DNA from: Limnohabitans sp. | GTDB lineage: Bacteria; Pseudomonadota; Gammaproteobacteria; Burkholderiales; Burkholderiaceae_C | Assembly (NCBI GenBank): GCA_021300495.1 | Contig: JAJTDK010000031.1 | Coordinates: forward strand, 1 to 34,298 | Length of the DNA: 34,298 bases | Direction: 5' to 3' | Shown: in pieces, positions 18,641-28,269 of the stretch | Numbering within the stretch: the first letter of the stretch is position 1 | Layout of the letters: each line of letters opens with the position of its first letter | Notes under the pieces: model-generated | Told to the model about the DNA's origin: nothing | Databases searched by the model: none | The model's input: the letters and a program-made list of their open reading frames with translations, nothing else | Made by a program: the position numbers and the translations under genes

Positions 18641-19918
18641 TCAAGGCACCAAGTGCTCGCCTTGGAAGGTGTCTGCTGCTGTTTCGCGTTTGCGAATCAA
18701 ATGCACTTGATCACCATCAATCAGCACTTCGGCGGCGCGTCCTCGGGTGTTGTAGTTGCTTGACATGCTCATGCAATAAGCGCCCGCCGAAAGCACGGCC
18801 AGGGTGTCGCCTGCTTGCACATTGAGTTCGCGATCGCGGCCAATCCAATCGCCACTTTCACACACTGGGCCGACCACATCGACCAATGTTGTTGCGCCAG
18901 TGCGCGGTGTGACGGGCACAATTTGGTGAAAGGCTTGGTACATGGCTGGGCGAGGCAAGTCGTTCATGGCGGCATCAATGATGCAAAAATTCTTTTGCTC
19001 GCCAGGCTTCATGAACACGACATCTGACAGGCATACACCAGCGTTGCCTACCAAGGAGCGCCCTGGTTCAATCATGAGTTGGCGCTGGCCAAAACCACGC
19101 GCATCTAACTTTGCCAACAGTTGTTGCCACAAGGCATCGGCGGCGGGTGGTGTATCGCCGTTGTAATCAATGCCCAAACCACCCCCAAAGTCGATGTGGT
19201 GAATGGGAATGCCTGCCGCTTCAATGTCGGCCACCAAATCAAGAATCCGGTCCATGGCGTCCATATACGGCGTGGCTTCTGTAATTTGCGAACCAATGTG
19301 GCAATCGATGCCCACCACGGCCAGGCCTGGCAAGGCAGCAGCGCGCTTGTAAGTTTGAACAGCGCTTTCGTGCGCAACGCCAAATTTGTTGCCTTTGAGG
19401 CCTGTCGAAATGTAGGGGTGTGTCTTGGGGTCAACGTTGGGGTTGACGCGCAAACTCACGGGCGCTTTTTGACCGAGCGACAAAGCAACCTCGTTGAGGA
19501 CTTCCAGCTCTGCTTCGCTTTCGACATTGAAGCAAGCAATGCCAAGCTCGAGTGCTTGTTTCATTTCTGCGCGTGTTTTGCCGACACCTGAAAAAATGAT
19601 TTTCTCGGGTGCACCACCTGCTGCCAAAACGCGGGCTAACTCACCGCCCGACACAATGTCAAAACCACAACCGGCTTTTGCAAAGACCTGTAGCACGGCC
19701 AAATTGGAGTTGGCTTTCATGGCGTAGCAAATTTGCACTTTGCGACCTGCAAAGCCACGTTGGTAGGCCGCCAGGGCCGACAACATAGATGCTTTGGAAT
19801 AAGCAAAGACCGGCGTGCCAAATTGGGCGGCGACATCGGCCAACTTCACGTTCTCCATGCACAAGGTATTGGCTTGGTAAGCAATGTGAGGCTGTCCAGG
19901 AAGGGTGTTGGCGTTCAT
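18641..19918 (-). CDS. lysA: Diaminopimelate decarboxylase
   Basis: The 425-residue enzyme has the PLP-binding Lys68 in YAMKANSN, the HIGSQI and GGGLGI phosphate-binding motifs, the EPGR motif and the CESGDW region with the dimer-interface Cys. It decarboxylates meso-diaminopimelate to L-lysine in the last step of lysine synthesis. The start at 19918 overlaps the lptM stop (ATGA). The frame is open further upstream to 20071, but that part overlaps lptM in another frame and is not homologous. Confidence 0.97.
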   Translation of the reverse strand: MNANTLPGQPHIAYQANTLCMENVKLADVAAQFGTPVFAYSKASMLSALAAYQRGFAGRKVQICYAMKANSNLAVLQVFAKAGCGFDIVSGGELARVLAAGGAPEKIIFSGVGKTRAEMKQALELGIACFNVESEAELEVLNEVALSLGQKAPVSLRVNPNVDPKTHPYISTGLKGNKFGVAHESAVQTYKRAAALPGLAVVGIDCHIGSQITEATPYMDAMDRILDLVADIEAAGIPIHHIDFGGGLGIDYNGDTPPAADALWQQLLAKLDARGFGQRQLMIEPGRSLVGNAGVCLSDVVFMKPGEQKNFCIIDAAMNDLPRPAMYQAFHQIVPVTPRTGATTLVDVVGPVCESGDWIGRDRELNVQAGDTLAVLSAGAYCMSMSSNYNTRGRAAEVLIDGDQVHLIRKRETAADTFQGEHLVP

Positions 19919-20118
19919 GGTTTTGTGGCAGGAGGTGTCTGAGGTTGGGGCGCTTCGCTTTGAAAACGAGGCGTCAAAGTTTGGAGTAAAGTGGCTCGGT
20001 CTGCTGACAAGGGGTCTTGGGGATGAACCAGGGGACCTTTTTGCCCGCAGGCAGTCAATGCCAACATACAAACGCCAAGGGTTTGGGCAATGACTAAAAT
20101 TCTCAAAACTTTGAACAT
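19915..20118 (-). CDS. lptM: LptM (YifL) small outer-membrane lipoprotein
   Basis: The 67-residue protein has a lipoprotein signal with lipobox LTAC (Cys24), followed by GQKGPLVHP, the hallmark of LptM/YifL. In Escherichia coli LptM helps oxidative maturation of the LptD translocon; that role is from the family. The tail is Pro/Gln rich. It precedes lysA in the usual arrangement. Its start codon is only 13 bases from the divergent cyaY start, and no obvious ribosome binding site is visible in that gap. Confidence 0.9.
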   Translation of the reverse strand: MFKVLRILVIAQTLGVCMLALTACGQKGPLVHPQDPLSADRATLLQTLTPRFQSEAPQPQTPPATKP

Positions 20119-20131
20119 GTCACGGATTGTA

Positions 20132-20455
20132 ATGACCGACCTTGAATTTCTGGATACGGCTGAACGCCTTTTGTCTCGCATTGAGACCAGTTGCGATCGA
20201 ATCAACGATGAAACCGATGCCGATATCGATAACCAGCGAGTGGGCGGCATGATTACCATCACCTTTGCCAACCGCAGCCAAATCGTTGTGAATTTGCAAA
20301 AACCCTTGCATGAAGTGTGGCTTGCCGCTAAATCTGGGGGCCATCACTACAAATTCAAAGAGGGTACTTGGCAGGACACCAAAGGTGAGGGAGAGTTTTT
20401 TGAAAACCTCTCACGCTTTGGGTCAGCGCAGTCGGGCCAGTCGTTGAACTTCTGA
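20132..20455 (+). CDS. cyaY: CyaY, bacterial frataxin homologue
   Basis: The 107-residue protein starts [18 protein letters not shown] and has the acidic first helix with Asp/Glu residues and the [16 protein letters not shown] strand region that bind iron. CyaY modulates FeS-cluster assembly on the IscS/IscU complex. The start at 20132 follows the family; upstream in-frame Met codons at 20090 and 20117 lie inside the divergent lptM gene. The promoter for this gene must therefore lie within lptM coding sequence. Confidence 0.95.
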   Translation: MTDLEFLDTAERLLSRIETSCDRINDETDADIDNQRVGGMITITFANRSQIVVNLQKPLHEVWLAAKSGGHHYKFKEGTWQDTKGEGEFFENLSRFGSAQSGQSLNF

Positions 20456-20477
20456 TTGAGCTTCTAACTGGACTTGA

Positions 20478-22844
20478 TCAATTACGGAACAAATCTAGAA
20501 TTCGTTTTTTCTCATCGGGCTCTGGCAGGGTGCCGCCTTTTTCGTTGCCCAAACCTAAGCTGGTGACGCCATTGCCTTTGGCATATTCCTCAAAGTACCA
20601 ATCGCCGTTCACGTACAACACACCTTCAGGCGCGATGGCATCCATGATGGGCATGTTTTTAAGGGCAGACTCCATGAAACTGATCCAAACGGGCAAACTC
20701 AAGCCGCCGCCTGTTTCACGATCGCCCAATTTGCGCGGTGTGTCGTAGCCAATCCACACCACAGCTGCCAAATTGCGGTGATAGCCGGCAAACCAAGCAT
20801 CCATGGAGTCGTTGGTGGTACCGGTTTTGCCGTAAATATCGTCACGCTTTAAAGCGACACGGGCTTTGGCCGCCGTACCTGAGCGAGTGACCTCTTGCAG
20901 CAAACTGGTCATGACAAACGCATTGCGGGGTGAGATGGCGCGACTGGCTTCGTTGGCCCTTTGTGGCGGACTGTCGACCAAGATTTTTCCCTTGTGATCG
21001 GTGACGCGCGTGATCATGTGCGGTTGCACGCGCATGCCGCCATTGGCAAACACAGAATAGCCAGTGGCCATTTGCATGGGGGTGACTGAACCAGCGCCCA
21101 AAGCCATGGTCAGGTAGGCAGGGTGTTTGTCTTCGTCAAAACCAAACTTGGTGACCCACTCTTGGGAATTGCGTGTACCCACAGCCTGCAAAATGCGAAT
21201 GGAAATCATGTTTTTTGATTTGGCCAAACCTTTGCGAAGTGTCATGGGGCCTTCAAAAGTACCGTCGTAATTTTTAGGCTCCCATGGCTGCCCCCCTGTG
21301 ACACCCGCATCGAAAAACAAAGGCGCATCGTTGATCACCGTAGCAGGGGTGAAGCCTTTTTCCAAAGCAGCTGAATAAATGAAGGGCTTGAAGCTAGAGC
21401 CAGGTTGGCGCCATGCTTGAATGACGTGGTTGAATTTGTTCTTGGCAAAATCGAACCCGCCGACCAAGGCTCTGACCGAACCGTCTTGCGGGCTGATGGC
21501 CACAAAGGCACCTTCAACTTCAGGAAGTTGGGTAATTTCCCAAGTGCCTTTGGGCGTTTGCACCACCCGTATTACAGCGCCACGTTTGATTTTGATGTTG
21601 GGGCCCGCTTTGTCAGAAAGACCAGACTGGGCGGGCTTCAAGCCGTCGCCTGTAATTTCAAGCTGCTCTGCATTTTGGCGAATGGCCACAATTTTCTTGG
21701 GACTGGCTTCCAACACAACGGCTGACATGACATCGCCATTGTCGGGATGGTCATCCAGCACCTCATCGATGGCGTCTTCCATCTCCTTCGGCTTGGTGGG
21801 CAGCTCAATGAATTTTTCGGGGCCGCGGTATACCTGTCGGCGCTCAAAGTCCATGATGCCTTGACGCAAGGCCTGATAGGCTGCATTTTGTTCTGACGAT
21901 TGCAGTGTGGTGTAAACGTTCAGGCCGCGGGTGTAAGTCTCTTGGCCGTACTGAGCAAACATCAACTGACGTACTGTCTCAGCCACGTACTCTGCGTGGA
22001 TTCGACTTTTTTCGTTGTTGGGCCGGATGCGCAGGGGCTCGGCCTTGGCTTCCAAGGCCTGTTTGGCGGTGATGTAGTTGTTTTCTTCCATCCGCTCGAT
22101 GATGTACAACTGCCTTGAGCGTGCACGTTTTGGGTTGCTGATGGGGTTGTAAGCAGACGGTGCTTTGGGCAAGCCTGCCAGCATGGCAGCTTCTGCAATG
22201 GTGATGTCTTTGAGTGACTTGCCAAAATAAGTTTCAGCGGCAGAAGCAAAGCCATAGGCCCTGTTACCTAGGAAAATTTGGTTCATGTAGATCTCGAGAA
22301 TTTGATCTTTGGTGAGCAAATGTTCGAGCTTGTAGGTCAACAAAATTTCATAAATTTTGCGGGTGTATGTTTTTTCAGTGGACAAATAAACATTGCGCGC
22401 CACTTGCATGGTGATGGTCGATGCGCCTTGGCTTTTGCGTTTGCTCAAGTTGGCGATGCCCGCCCTGATGAGGCCCAAATAGTCCAGTCCGCCGTGTTGG
22501 TAAAAGCGCGAATCCTCGATGGACAACACTGCGTCTTTCATGACTTGCGGAATTTCTCTGATGGGCGTGAGGTTGCGACGTTCTTCGCCAAACTCGCCCA
22601 TTAAAGCCCCGTCTGCCGTGAAAATGCGCAAAGGTAATTTGGGGCGGTATTCGGCCAGATCAGAGGTGTCTGGCAATTGAGGATAGGCCATCACCATGGC
22701 GACGCCCACCACCATCAACACGGACAACAAACCTGCAAAGACAAGGCCGACTGCCCAAAGGCAAATGCGCAAAGCCCAGTGCAATCTTGGCGCTTCAATC
22801 AAGTCGCTTTGTTGTGAAGATTTTGATTTGGGTTTTTTGGACAT
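20478..22844 (-). CDS. mrcA: Penicillin-binding protein 1A, bifunctional
   Basis: The 788-residue protein has one N-terminal membrane anchor (about 25-53), a glycosyltransferase domain with the catalytic Glu110 in EDSRFYQHGGLD, a PBP1A-type OB-like insertion (about 330-440) and a transpeptidase domain with SxxK at 483-486 (SSFK), a SKN motif and KTGTTND. It polymerises and crosslinks peptidoglycan in the periplasm. It is divergent from the pilus operon, as in many proteobacteria. Confidence 0.97.
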   Translation of the reverse strand: MSKKPKSKSSQQSDLIEAPRLHWALRICLWAVGLVFAGLLSVLMVVGVAMVMAYPQLPDTSDLAEYRPKLPLRIFTADGALMGEFGEERRNLTPIREIPQVMKDAVLSIEDSRFYQHGGLDYLGLIRAGIANLSKRKSQGASTITMQVARNVYLSTEKTYTRKIYEILLTYKLEHLLTKDQILEIYMNQIFLGNRAYGFASAAETYFGKSLKDITIAEAAMLAGLPKAPSAYNPISNPKRARSRQLYIIERMEENNYITAKQALEAKAEPLRIRPNNEKSRIHAEYVAETVRQLMFAQYGQETYTRGLNVYTTLQSSEQNAAYQALRQGIMDFERRQVYRGPEKFIELPTKPKEMEDAIDEVLDDHPDNGDVMSAVVLEASPKKIVAIRQNAEQLEITGDGLKPAQSGLSDKAGPNIKIKRGAVIRVVQTPKGTWEITQLPEVEGAFVAISPQDGSVRALVGGFDFAKNKFNHVIQAWRQPGSSFKPFIYSAALEKGFTPATVINDAPLFFDAGVTGGQPWEPKNYDGTFEGPMTLRKGLAKSKNMISIRILQAVGTRNSQEWVTKFGFDEDKHPAYLTMALGAGSVTPMQMATGYSVFANGGMRVQPHMITRVTDHKGKILVDSPPQRANEASRAISPRNAFVMTSLLQEVTRSGTAAKARVALKRDDIYGKTGTTNDSMDAWFAGYHRNLAAVVWIGYDTPRKLGDRETGGGLSLPVWISFMESALKNMPIMDAIAPEGVLYVNGDWYFEEYAKGNGVTSLGLGNEKGGTLPEPDEKKRILDLFRN

Positions 22845-22953
22845 GTCTTAAGCGGAAATAATCGCTGACCGCATTGTCAAAATTGCCGGACAGATGGCGT
22901 AATTTGAACGTTGCAGAAAGCAACTGGACTGAGAGGAATTGTAGTCCTTTCAA

Positions 22954-23658
22954 ATGTACTGGGCAGGTCTAATTAAAGCACTGTTCGATGTCTATGAAAG
23001 TGAATCTGTGCTGTTCCTTCCCTCTCGCATGCCAGCCGCCTCTTTGCGGTTTGTCCTCAGCCCTATTTTTATCCCGTTTGATGCATTGACGGTGCCCTGT
23101 GCAAGAAGTCCCGTCAAAACAAATTCAAGCCCAGTCAAGGTTTGGGTCGCTTTGGCAATTCAGCATGCTTCGGTGGTGTACAGCAGGGCTGAGAATTTGG
23201 CGCCTCTCATGTCGCAATTGATTAGGAATTGTTTGCAAGCCAAGCCCCATTCGACCATTCTGATGCTTCACTCCCCTGAAATTTGGGCGGGTGATCTTCA
23301 TTGCCAAGCGCATTGGGGGCCAGAAGACATTGCGGCTGAATGTTGGTTAGAGGCTGCTGGCGCACTTCAATTGTCGGTGACCGAGTTGGCCATGGACTTT
23401 GAAGTTCATTCAAGCTTAGAGGGCCATTGGTTAGCGCATTACAGGGCTTGTCCACAGAGTTTGGTCGAGGCTTATTTGGCGCAACTCAATGCGCTAGACC
23501 TGCAACCCGATGCCATTACTTGTGCCTCGCAAATGGATGAGCTGGAGCTGGCTTGGAAGCTTCAGCCAGGGGTTATGGCTGAAGCATTCAGATTGCCGCA
23601 CATGGACGAGTTACCAGGCCACTATTTCAATTTGTTCAAAGAGGACAAGCCATGCTGA
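22954..23658 (+). CDS. pilM: Short PilM-like protein
   Basis: The 234-residue product sits where pilM normally lies, between mrcA and pilN, and parts of it follow the PilM pattern. These include an EDIAAECWLEAAGALQLSVT-type stretch (like the usual ELEAQVEAEA...PF), a DF motif, an AYLAQLNALDLQPDAITC stretch, and a C-terminal HYFNLFKE like the FNLLPWR end of PilM. It is about 120 residues shorter than standard PilM (around 350), and I see no clear actin-like ATP-binding motifs. It could be a reduced cytoplasmic anchor for PilN, like HofM. The first 55 residues are unusual and the start codon is uncertain. Confidence 0.6.
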   Translation: MYWAGLIKALFDVYESESVLFLPSRMPAASLRFVLSPIFIPFDALTVPCARSPVKTNSSPVKVWVALAIQHASVVYSRAENLAPLMSQLIRNCLQAKPHSTILMLHSPEIWAGDLHCQAHWGPEDIAAECWLEAAGALQLSVTELAMDFEVHSSLEGHWLAHYRACPQSLVEAYLAQLNALDLQPDAITCASQMDELELAWKLQPGVMAEAFRLPHMDELPGHYFNLFKEDKPC

Positions 23659-24248
23659 ATTTGCTGCGTTCCTCGAAACTTGAACTTCGCAAGCTTCACA
23701 TTGAAATGATGATGGGATTTGGAGTGGCGGCGCTGATGGTGGTAGCCCTCATTGTTTGGGAAGAAATCCATGCGCAACAAGAAATGGTCCTTGCTATTTC
23801 CAATCAGGCCAGCTTTGTATCCATTCAGCAAGTGGAAGTGGTTTCCGAAACCGATGCAGCCAACGCCCAACTTGAATTGGCACGTTTGAAATCACGCGTG
23901 AATTACTTAACGCGTCGGCAGGAAGAGCAAGACGACTTGAACGAGGTGCATGCAATTTTGTTGGCAAACCACGGCGGTCGCAAGGGGGTTATGGCTGAAC
24001 TACAGAGCCTGCATTGGCAGCAAGGAAAGCTGGAGTTTGAGGGTCTTAGCGAAGACCCCGAAAAGTGGCACAGCCTGATGAACGACATGATCCTTTTCGA
24101 TCGGTGGAAAACAGCCCCTCAAATGCGCCATGCGCACAAGGCGCTGACCAAGCCTTTGCACAGCGGGGTCAGTTTGGTAGAAGTCAAGTTGAAAGCCGCC
24201 CTTTGGGCTCATGCCTCAAATCCACCGCTTGCTAAGGCAGTGCCATGA
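23652..24248 (+). CDS. pilN: PilN-like inner-membrane protein
   Basis: The 198-residue product begins MLNLLRSSKLELRKL, which fits the NLLPW-type PilM-binding start of PilN. It has one membrane helix (about residues 21-37), a coiled-coil stretch (about 68-100) and a small C-terminal domain. PilN links cytoplasmic PilM to PilO in the inner-membrane alignment complex of type IV pili. It overlaps the pilM-like gene by seven bases and the next gene by four, so the operon is translationally coupled. Confidence 0.8.
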   Translation: MLNLLRSSKLELRKLHIEMMMGFGVAALMVVALIVWEEIHAQQEMVLAISNQASFVSIQQVEVVSETDAANAQLELARLKSRVNYLTRRQEEQDDLNEVHAILLANHGGRKGVMAELQSLHWQQGKLEFEGLSEDPEKWHSLMNDMILFDRWKTAPQMRHAHKALTKPLHSGVSLVEVKLKAALWAHASNPPLAKAVP

Positions 24249-25231
24249 ACACGCACGAGCTCAAAAACCTGGGCATGCGCAAGTGCGTGTCGCTGGTATC
24301 CAAGGCATGGCCTCAGGCCGCTTTTCATTGGCGCAATCGCAGTCTGTTTCGCAGTGTCTGGACCCGTGTTGGACGCGCCATTTTGTTGTGCGGTGTGAGC
24401 ATGGCGTTCCTTTTTGGGGCTTGGCAAGCGCTCATTGCCTTTGAATTTGTGCCGTCTTATCGTTTGCAGTGGCAGCAAATGGCAAAAGAAAACATAACGC
24501 GGGTGGCTGAGCAAGCCTTGCAAAATGCAAATGCCAACGCACTGTCTTTGACGCATGCACAAAGAAATGATGCATTGCTTGAATATCAATCTCAAGTCGA
24601 TGAGCTGATTTTGGCCTGGCCAAATTCTGCATTCCGCATGCAGTTGGTTCATCGTTTGCAACAATTGGCGCAGACAAAAAACTTGCACATCGTACAAATG
24701 AAATTTACCCCTATGTCCGATGAACAAGGCTTTGAAGCTGGCGCATTGGATTTCAGTCTAAAGGGTTCTCAAGCGGCTACTTACGCTTATTGGCAGTCAC
24801 TCAATCAATTGTTTCAAAATGGCGTTTGGCCTAAGTTAATTTGGCGTTTGTTGCCCTCGGGTGAGTACTCGTTGGAAGCACAAATTAATTTGCTGTGGGA
24901 CGCCGAAGACGCTTTCACAGACACAGGCGTTGAACTGAAGGCTGACAGCCTAGTCAAACCTAAAAGCCTCAGTCTTGATGACCGTGTCTTGCCAGACCAC
25001 TCAGTCGCGCAAATGCGCCTAGTCGGAACCGTTCAAACACTTGCCGAACCTCATACGAAATTGTTTTGGACAATCCTTCAATCAGGCCGTCAAATCAGTT
25101 CGGTGAGGCCAGGGCAATATCTGGGCATTGAAAACCGGCTTGTGCTTTCATTGGACGCGAAGGGGCTTTGGCTGGGAGATGAATTTGGCCAGCCTTCAAC
25201 TTTGCTAGCTTGGGAAAAGGTGGCGCCATGA
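24245..25231 (+). CDS. PilO-PilP fusion protein
   Basis: The 328-residue product joins two proteins that are normally separate. The N-terminal part has a single membrane helix (about 41-61), a coiled-coil region (about 75-115) and a ferredoxin-like periplasmic domain of PilO type (to about 225). The C-terminal part (about 240-328) has the PilP beta-domain pattern: DRVLPDHSVAQMRLVGTV, then ILQSGRQISSVRPGQYLG and LVLSLDAKGLWLG, comparable to the MRFVG and VRVGNYLGQN motifs of PilP. No lipobox is present between them, so the PilP part would be held at the membrane by the PilO helix instead of a lipid. It lies exactly where pilO and pilP are expected, between pilN and pilQ. Confidence 0.72.
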   Translation: MNTHELKNLGMRKCVSLVSKAWPQAAFHWRNRSLFRSVWTRVGRAILLCGVSMAFLFGAWQALIAFEFVPSYRLQWQQMAKENITRVAEQALQNANANALSLTHAQRNDALLEYQSQVDELILAWPNSAFRMQLVHRLQQLAQTKNLHIVQMKFTPMSDEQGFEAGALDFSLKGSQAATYAYWQSLNQLFQNGVWPKLIWRLLPSGEYSLEAQINLLWDAEDAFTDTGVELKADSLVKPKSLSLDDRVLPDHSVAQMRLVGTVQTLAEPHTKLFWTILQSGRQISSVRPGQYLGIENRLVLSLDAKGLWLGDEFGQPSTLLAWEKVAP

Positions 25232-26601
25232 GCACGCTGAATTGTTCAAGGCTTCAAGTCATTAGGATGGCCGCTTTGGTGATGCTTCAATGTGGGTTGA
25301 CACCGCTTTGCGCCCTGGAATTGGAGCAAAAGATGAAGTGGCGTTTTCAAAATATCGAGGTCAAGGCCTTGCTGCAATCGCTTGCCGAAATGGGCAATCA
25401 AAATTTGATTGTGGCCGAGGGTGTATCAGGGCCAGTCAGCTTGCACTTGAATGACATGACTTGGCGTGAAGCCTTGGCGGTCGTGGTGCAGTCAAAAAAT
25501 TTAGTGGCTACCCAGCAAGCCGGTGTTTTGTGGATTGCGCCTAAAAAAGAAGTGCCTGAAAATTTACAAGCCTTGGTCATCCCTTTGAAATATGCCAAAG
25601 CCTTGGACGTGGTTCAGCGCTTGCAATTGACAGGCAATGGCGCTGCAAATTCGGGGCGCCATTGGCTCAGTGCGCGAGGTACCGTCATGGCTGAACCGCG
25701 AACCAATCAATTGTTTTTTTTGGACACGCCGGTTTACCTAAAGCAGATACACGAGGTCATCAGACGCTTGGATGTGCCGATCCGCCAGGTGATGATTGAA
25801 GCGCGCATTGTGGAAGCTGAAGAGCAGTTCGGAAAATCCTTGGGTGTGCGCTTGGGCGGCGCCTTCGCGGCCCCATTTACGGCACCTTTTGCCGCCAATG
25901 CCAAACCCGTGAATATGGCAGTCAGTGGTCAAGCGCTGGGTAGCTCAGGAGGTGTTCAACCTGGCTTTGCCTTGAATTTGCCAGCAGGTTCAGCCGGTCA
26001 AACCATTTATCCACCCCCTAGTTTTGCCATTTCACTGTTCAACGCAGCGGCCAATCAATTTTTAAACCTCGAAATTTCTGCACTTGAGGCCGATGGCAAG
26101 GGCAAAGTGGTGGCCAGCCCAAGGGTGGTCACAGCCAACCAAACCAAGGCCCTGATTGAACAAGGCACCGAGTTACCGTACCAAGTGAACAATGGCAATG
26201 GCGCTGCGTCTGTTGCCTTTCGCAAGGCCAACTTGAAATTGGAAGTCACACCTCAAATCACGCCAGAGGGGGCCGTTGTGCTCGAATTGGACATTTCCAA
26301 AGACAGTGTGGGCCAAATCACAGCGGCAGGCTATGCCATCAACACCAAGCATGTGAAAACACAAGTCTTGGTGGACAACGGGGGCACAGTGGTGATTGGC
26401 GGTATTTTGGAGGCGGCCGACAAGGACGACGTGGCCCAATTGCCCGGGCTTGGCAGCCTGCCGGGGCTGGGTTGGCTGTTTAAAAACCAGCAATCAACGC
26501 AGCGAAAAACGGAAATGTTGATTTTTGTGACCCCCAGAGTGCTGGCTGAAAACCTAAGCCCTACACCCTCGAATACACTTGGAGTCTCAATCCTTCCATA
26601 A
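25228..26601 (+). CDS. pilQ: Short PilQ/HofQ-type secretin
   Basis: The 457-residue precursor has a signal sequence (to about CALELE, residue 31), an STN-like domain (MKWRFQNIEVKALLQSLAEM...), an N1 domain (VIPLKYAKALDVVQRL, then RLDVPIRQVMIEARIVEAEE) and a secretin domain with VASPRVVT, ELPY and the closing TPRVL. Typical PilQ is about 700 residues with AMIN domains in front, which are absent here, as in HofQ/ComE-type competence secretins. It would form the outer-membrane pore for a pilus or DNA-uptake fibre. The ATG overlaps the previous stop (ATGA). Confidence 0.88.
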   Translation: MSTLNCSRLQVIRMAALVMLQCGLTPLCALELEQKMKWRFQNIEVKALLQSLAEMGNQNLIVAEGVSGPVSLHLNDMTWREALAVVVQSKNLVATQQAGVLWIAPKKEVPENLQALVIPLKYAKALDVVQRLQLTGNGAANSGRHWLSARGTVMAEPRTNQLFFLDTPVYLKQIHEVIRRLDVPIRQVMIEARIVEAEEQFGKSLGVRLGGAFAAPFTAPFAANAKPVNMAVSGQALGSSGGVQPGFALNLPAGSAGQTIYPPPSFAISLFNAAANQFLNLEISALEADGKGKVVASPRVVTANQTKALIEQGTELPYQVNNGNGAASVAFRKANLKLEVTPQITPEGAVVLELDISKDSVGQITAAGYAINTKHVKTQVLVDNGGTVVIGGILEAADKDDVAQLPGLGSLPGLGWLFKNQQSTQRKTEMLIFVTPRVLAENLSPTPSNTLGVSILP

Positions 26602-27160
26602 TTTTCGACGCGTGCTCATTATTTTTGTTGGCCTCCCTGGATCTGGCAAAACGACCATCGGCAGACAGATGGGGCGTCGACTCGGCTTGCCATTTCTGGA
26701 TTCAGACAGTGTCATCGAGCAACGTTTAGGGTGTTCGATTCGCGAATTTTTTGAGCGTGAAGGCGAAGAGCGTTTTCGTGACATTGAGCAAAGTGTCCTT
26801 GACGATTTAAGCAAGCACCACCATGGCGTGCTGTCAACAGGTGGCGGCGCAGTGCTTCGGCCTCTCAATCGGCAAAATTTGCACACGCGAGGCAAGGTGG
26901 TTTATTTGCGTTCAACGCCTGAAGAGGTTTTTAGAAGACTGAAGCACGATATGCAAAGGCCGCTATTGCAAGTCGACGATCCGCAAGAAAAGTTAAGAAC
27001 TTTGTTCAATGTCCGCGATCCTCTTTACCGTGAAACAGCGCATTTTATTTTTGAAACAGGACGACCCAGCATCAACAGATTGCTCAACACCATCATTGCA
27101 GAGTTAGACCTAGATGGTTTTGACACGCATGCTGCAAACGCTAACCCAAGCCGAACATGA
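26579..27160 (+). CDS. aroK: Shikimate kinase
   Basis: The 193-residue protein has the Walker A motif GLPGSGKTT (residues 18-25), the shikimate-binding DSD and STGGGAVLR motifs and the lid RPLL. It phosphorylates shikimate in aromatic amino-acid synthesis. There is no ATG at the 5' end: a TTG at 26579 inside the pilQ end, or a GTG at 26612 just before the [12 protein letters not shown], could serve. I could not find a strong ribosome binding site for either, and the GTG gives a length closer to the family. It overlaps aroB by four bases. Confidence 0.94.
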   Translation: MESQSFHNFRRVLIIFVGLPGSGKTTIGRQMGRRLGLPFLDSDSVIEQRLGCSIREFFEREGEERFRDIEQSVLDDLSKHHHGVLSTGGGAVLRPLNRQNLHTRGKVVYLRSTPEEVFRRLKHDMQRPLLQVDDPQEKLRTLFNVRDPLYRETAHFIFETGRPSINRLLNTIIAELDLDGFDTHAANANPSRT

Positions 27161-28269
27161 CCACACTGAACAAGCACCTTGAAACTGTCCGAATCAATTT
27201 GGCTGACAGAAGTTACGATATTTTGATTGGTGAAAATTTATTAGGGCAAGCTGGCACCTACGGCAACTTGCCCAAAGCTGCAGCCGCTTTGATTGTGACC
27301 AACACCACGGTCTCACCGCTTTATGAGGCCGCCTTGCGTCACGCGCTGTCGGGCCATTACAAACACATACACAGTGTTCAGTTGCCAGATGGCGAGGTAC
27401 ACAAAGATTGGGTCACATTGAACCTTATTTTTGACACCTTGCTCGGCCGTGCTTGCGATCGCAAAACAGTTTTGTTTGCATTGGGCGGTGGTGTTGTCGG
27501 CGATATGGCGGGCTTTGCTGCCGCCAGTTTCATGCGAGGCGTGCCCTTTGTTCAAGTGCCCACAACGCTGCTGGCGCAAGTCGATTCGTCCGTGGGCGGC
27601 AAAACGGCCATCAATCACCCCATGGGCAAGAACATGATTGGCGCGTTTTACCAACCGCAGCGGGTAGTGTGCGATTTGGGTGTTTTGAAAACTTTGCCAG
27701 ATCGCGAACTCAGCGCTGGACTGGCCGAAATTATCAAATATGGGCCTATCGCTGACATGGCATTTTTTGATTGGATTGACGCCAACATGGACGCCTTGAA
27801 AGCTTGTGATACCCAGGCCATGGCGCATGCTGTGAAGCGCAGTTGTGAAATCAAAGCTTTCGTGGTGGGGCAAGATGAGCGCGAGTCAGGATTGCGTGCC
27901 ATTTTGAATTTCGGTCACACATTTGGCCACGCCATTGAGGCCGGCCTAGGTTTTGGTGAGTGGTTGCACGGCGAGGCTGTGGGATGTGGCATGGTCATGG
28001 CCGCCAATTTGTCGGCTGACATGGGCTTGATCGATGCTGCTTTTGTCAAGCGTTTGACAGACCTCATTGCGCGCGCTGGTTTGCCGATCAAAGGCCCTGT
28101 GCTCAATGCACAAGACAATGCGGGCCAATACCTTGCACACATGCTGCACGATAAAAAATCTGTGGCGGGCGACATTCAATTTGTCTTGATGGATGGCCTT
28201 GGCAAGGCCCGTGTCAGTGCCGCACCTGAAGCCATGGTGCGTGCTGTGATAGACCGTTGCTGTGCTTGA
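27157..28269 (+). CDS. aroB: 3-dehydroquinate synthase
   Basis: The 370-residue enzyme has the NAD-binding [13 protein letters not shown], the [19 protein letters not shown] motif, GLAEIIKYG and the zinc-ligand histidines in [12 protein letters not shown] and LHGEAV. It makes dehydroquinate from DAHP, the second step of the shikimate pathway. aroK-aroB adjacency is conserved in proteobacteria. ATGA overlap with aroK and overlap with dgt support one transcript. Confidence 0.98.
   Translation: MTTLNKHLETVRINLADRSYDILIGENLLGQAGTYGNLPKAAAALIVTNTTVSPLYEAALRHALSGHYKHIHSVQLPDGEVHKDWVTLNLIFDTLLGRACDRKTVLFALGGGVVGDMAGFAAASFMRGVPFVQVPTTLLAQVDSSVGGKTAINHPMGKNMIGAFYQPQRVVCDLGVLKTLPDRELSAGLAEIIKYGPIADMAFFDWIDANMDALKACDTQAMAHAVKRSCEIKAFVVGQDERESGLRAILNFGHTFGHAIEAGLGFGEWLHGEAVGCGMVMAANLSADMGLIDAAFVKRLTDLIARAGLPIKGPVLNAQDNAGQYLAHMLHDKKSVAGDIQFVLMDGLGKARVSAAPEAMVRAVIDRCCA

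Noticed and set aside
18641-20071. Longer LysA start at 20071
   Set aside because: The extension overlaps the lptM gene in another frame and has no homology to the family.
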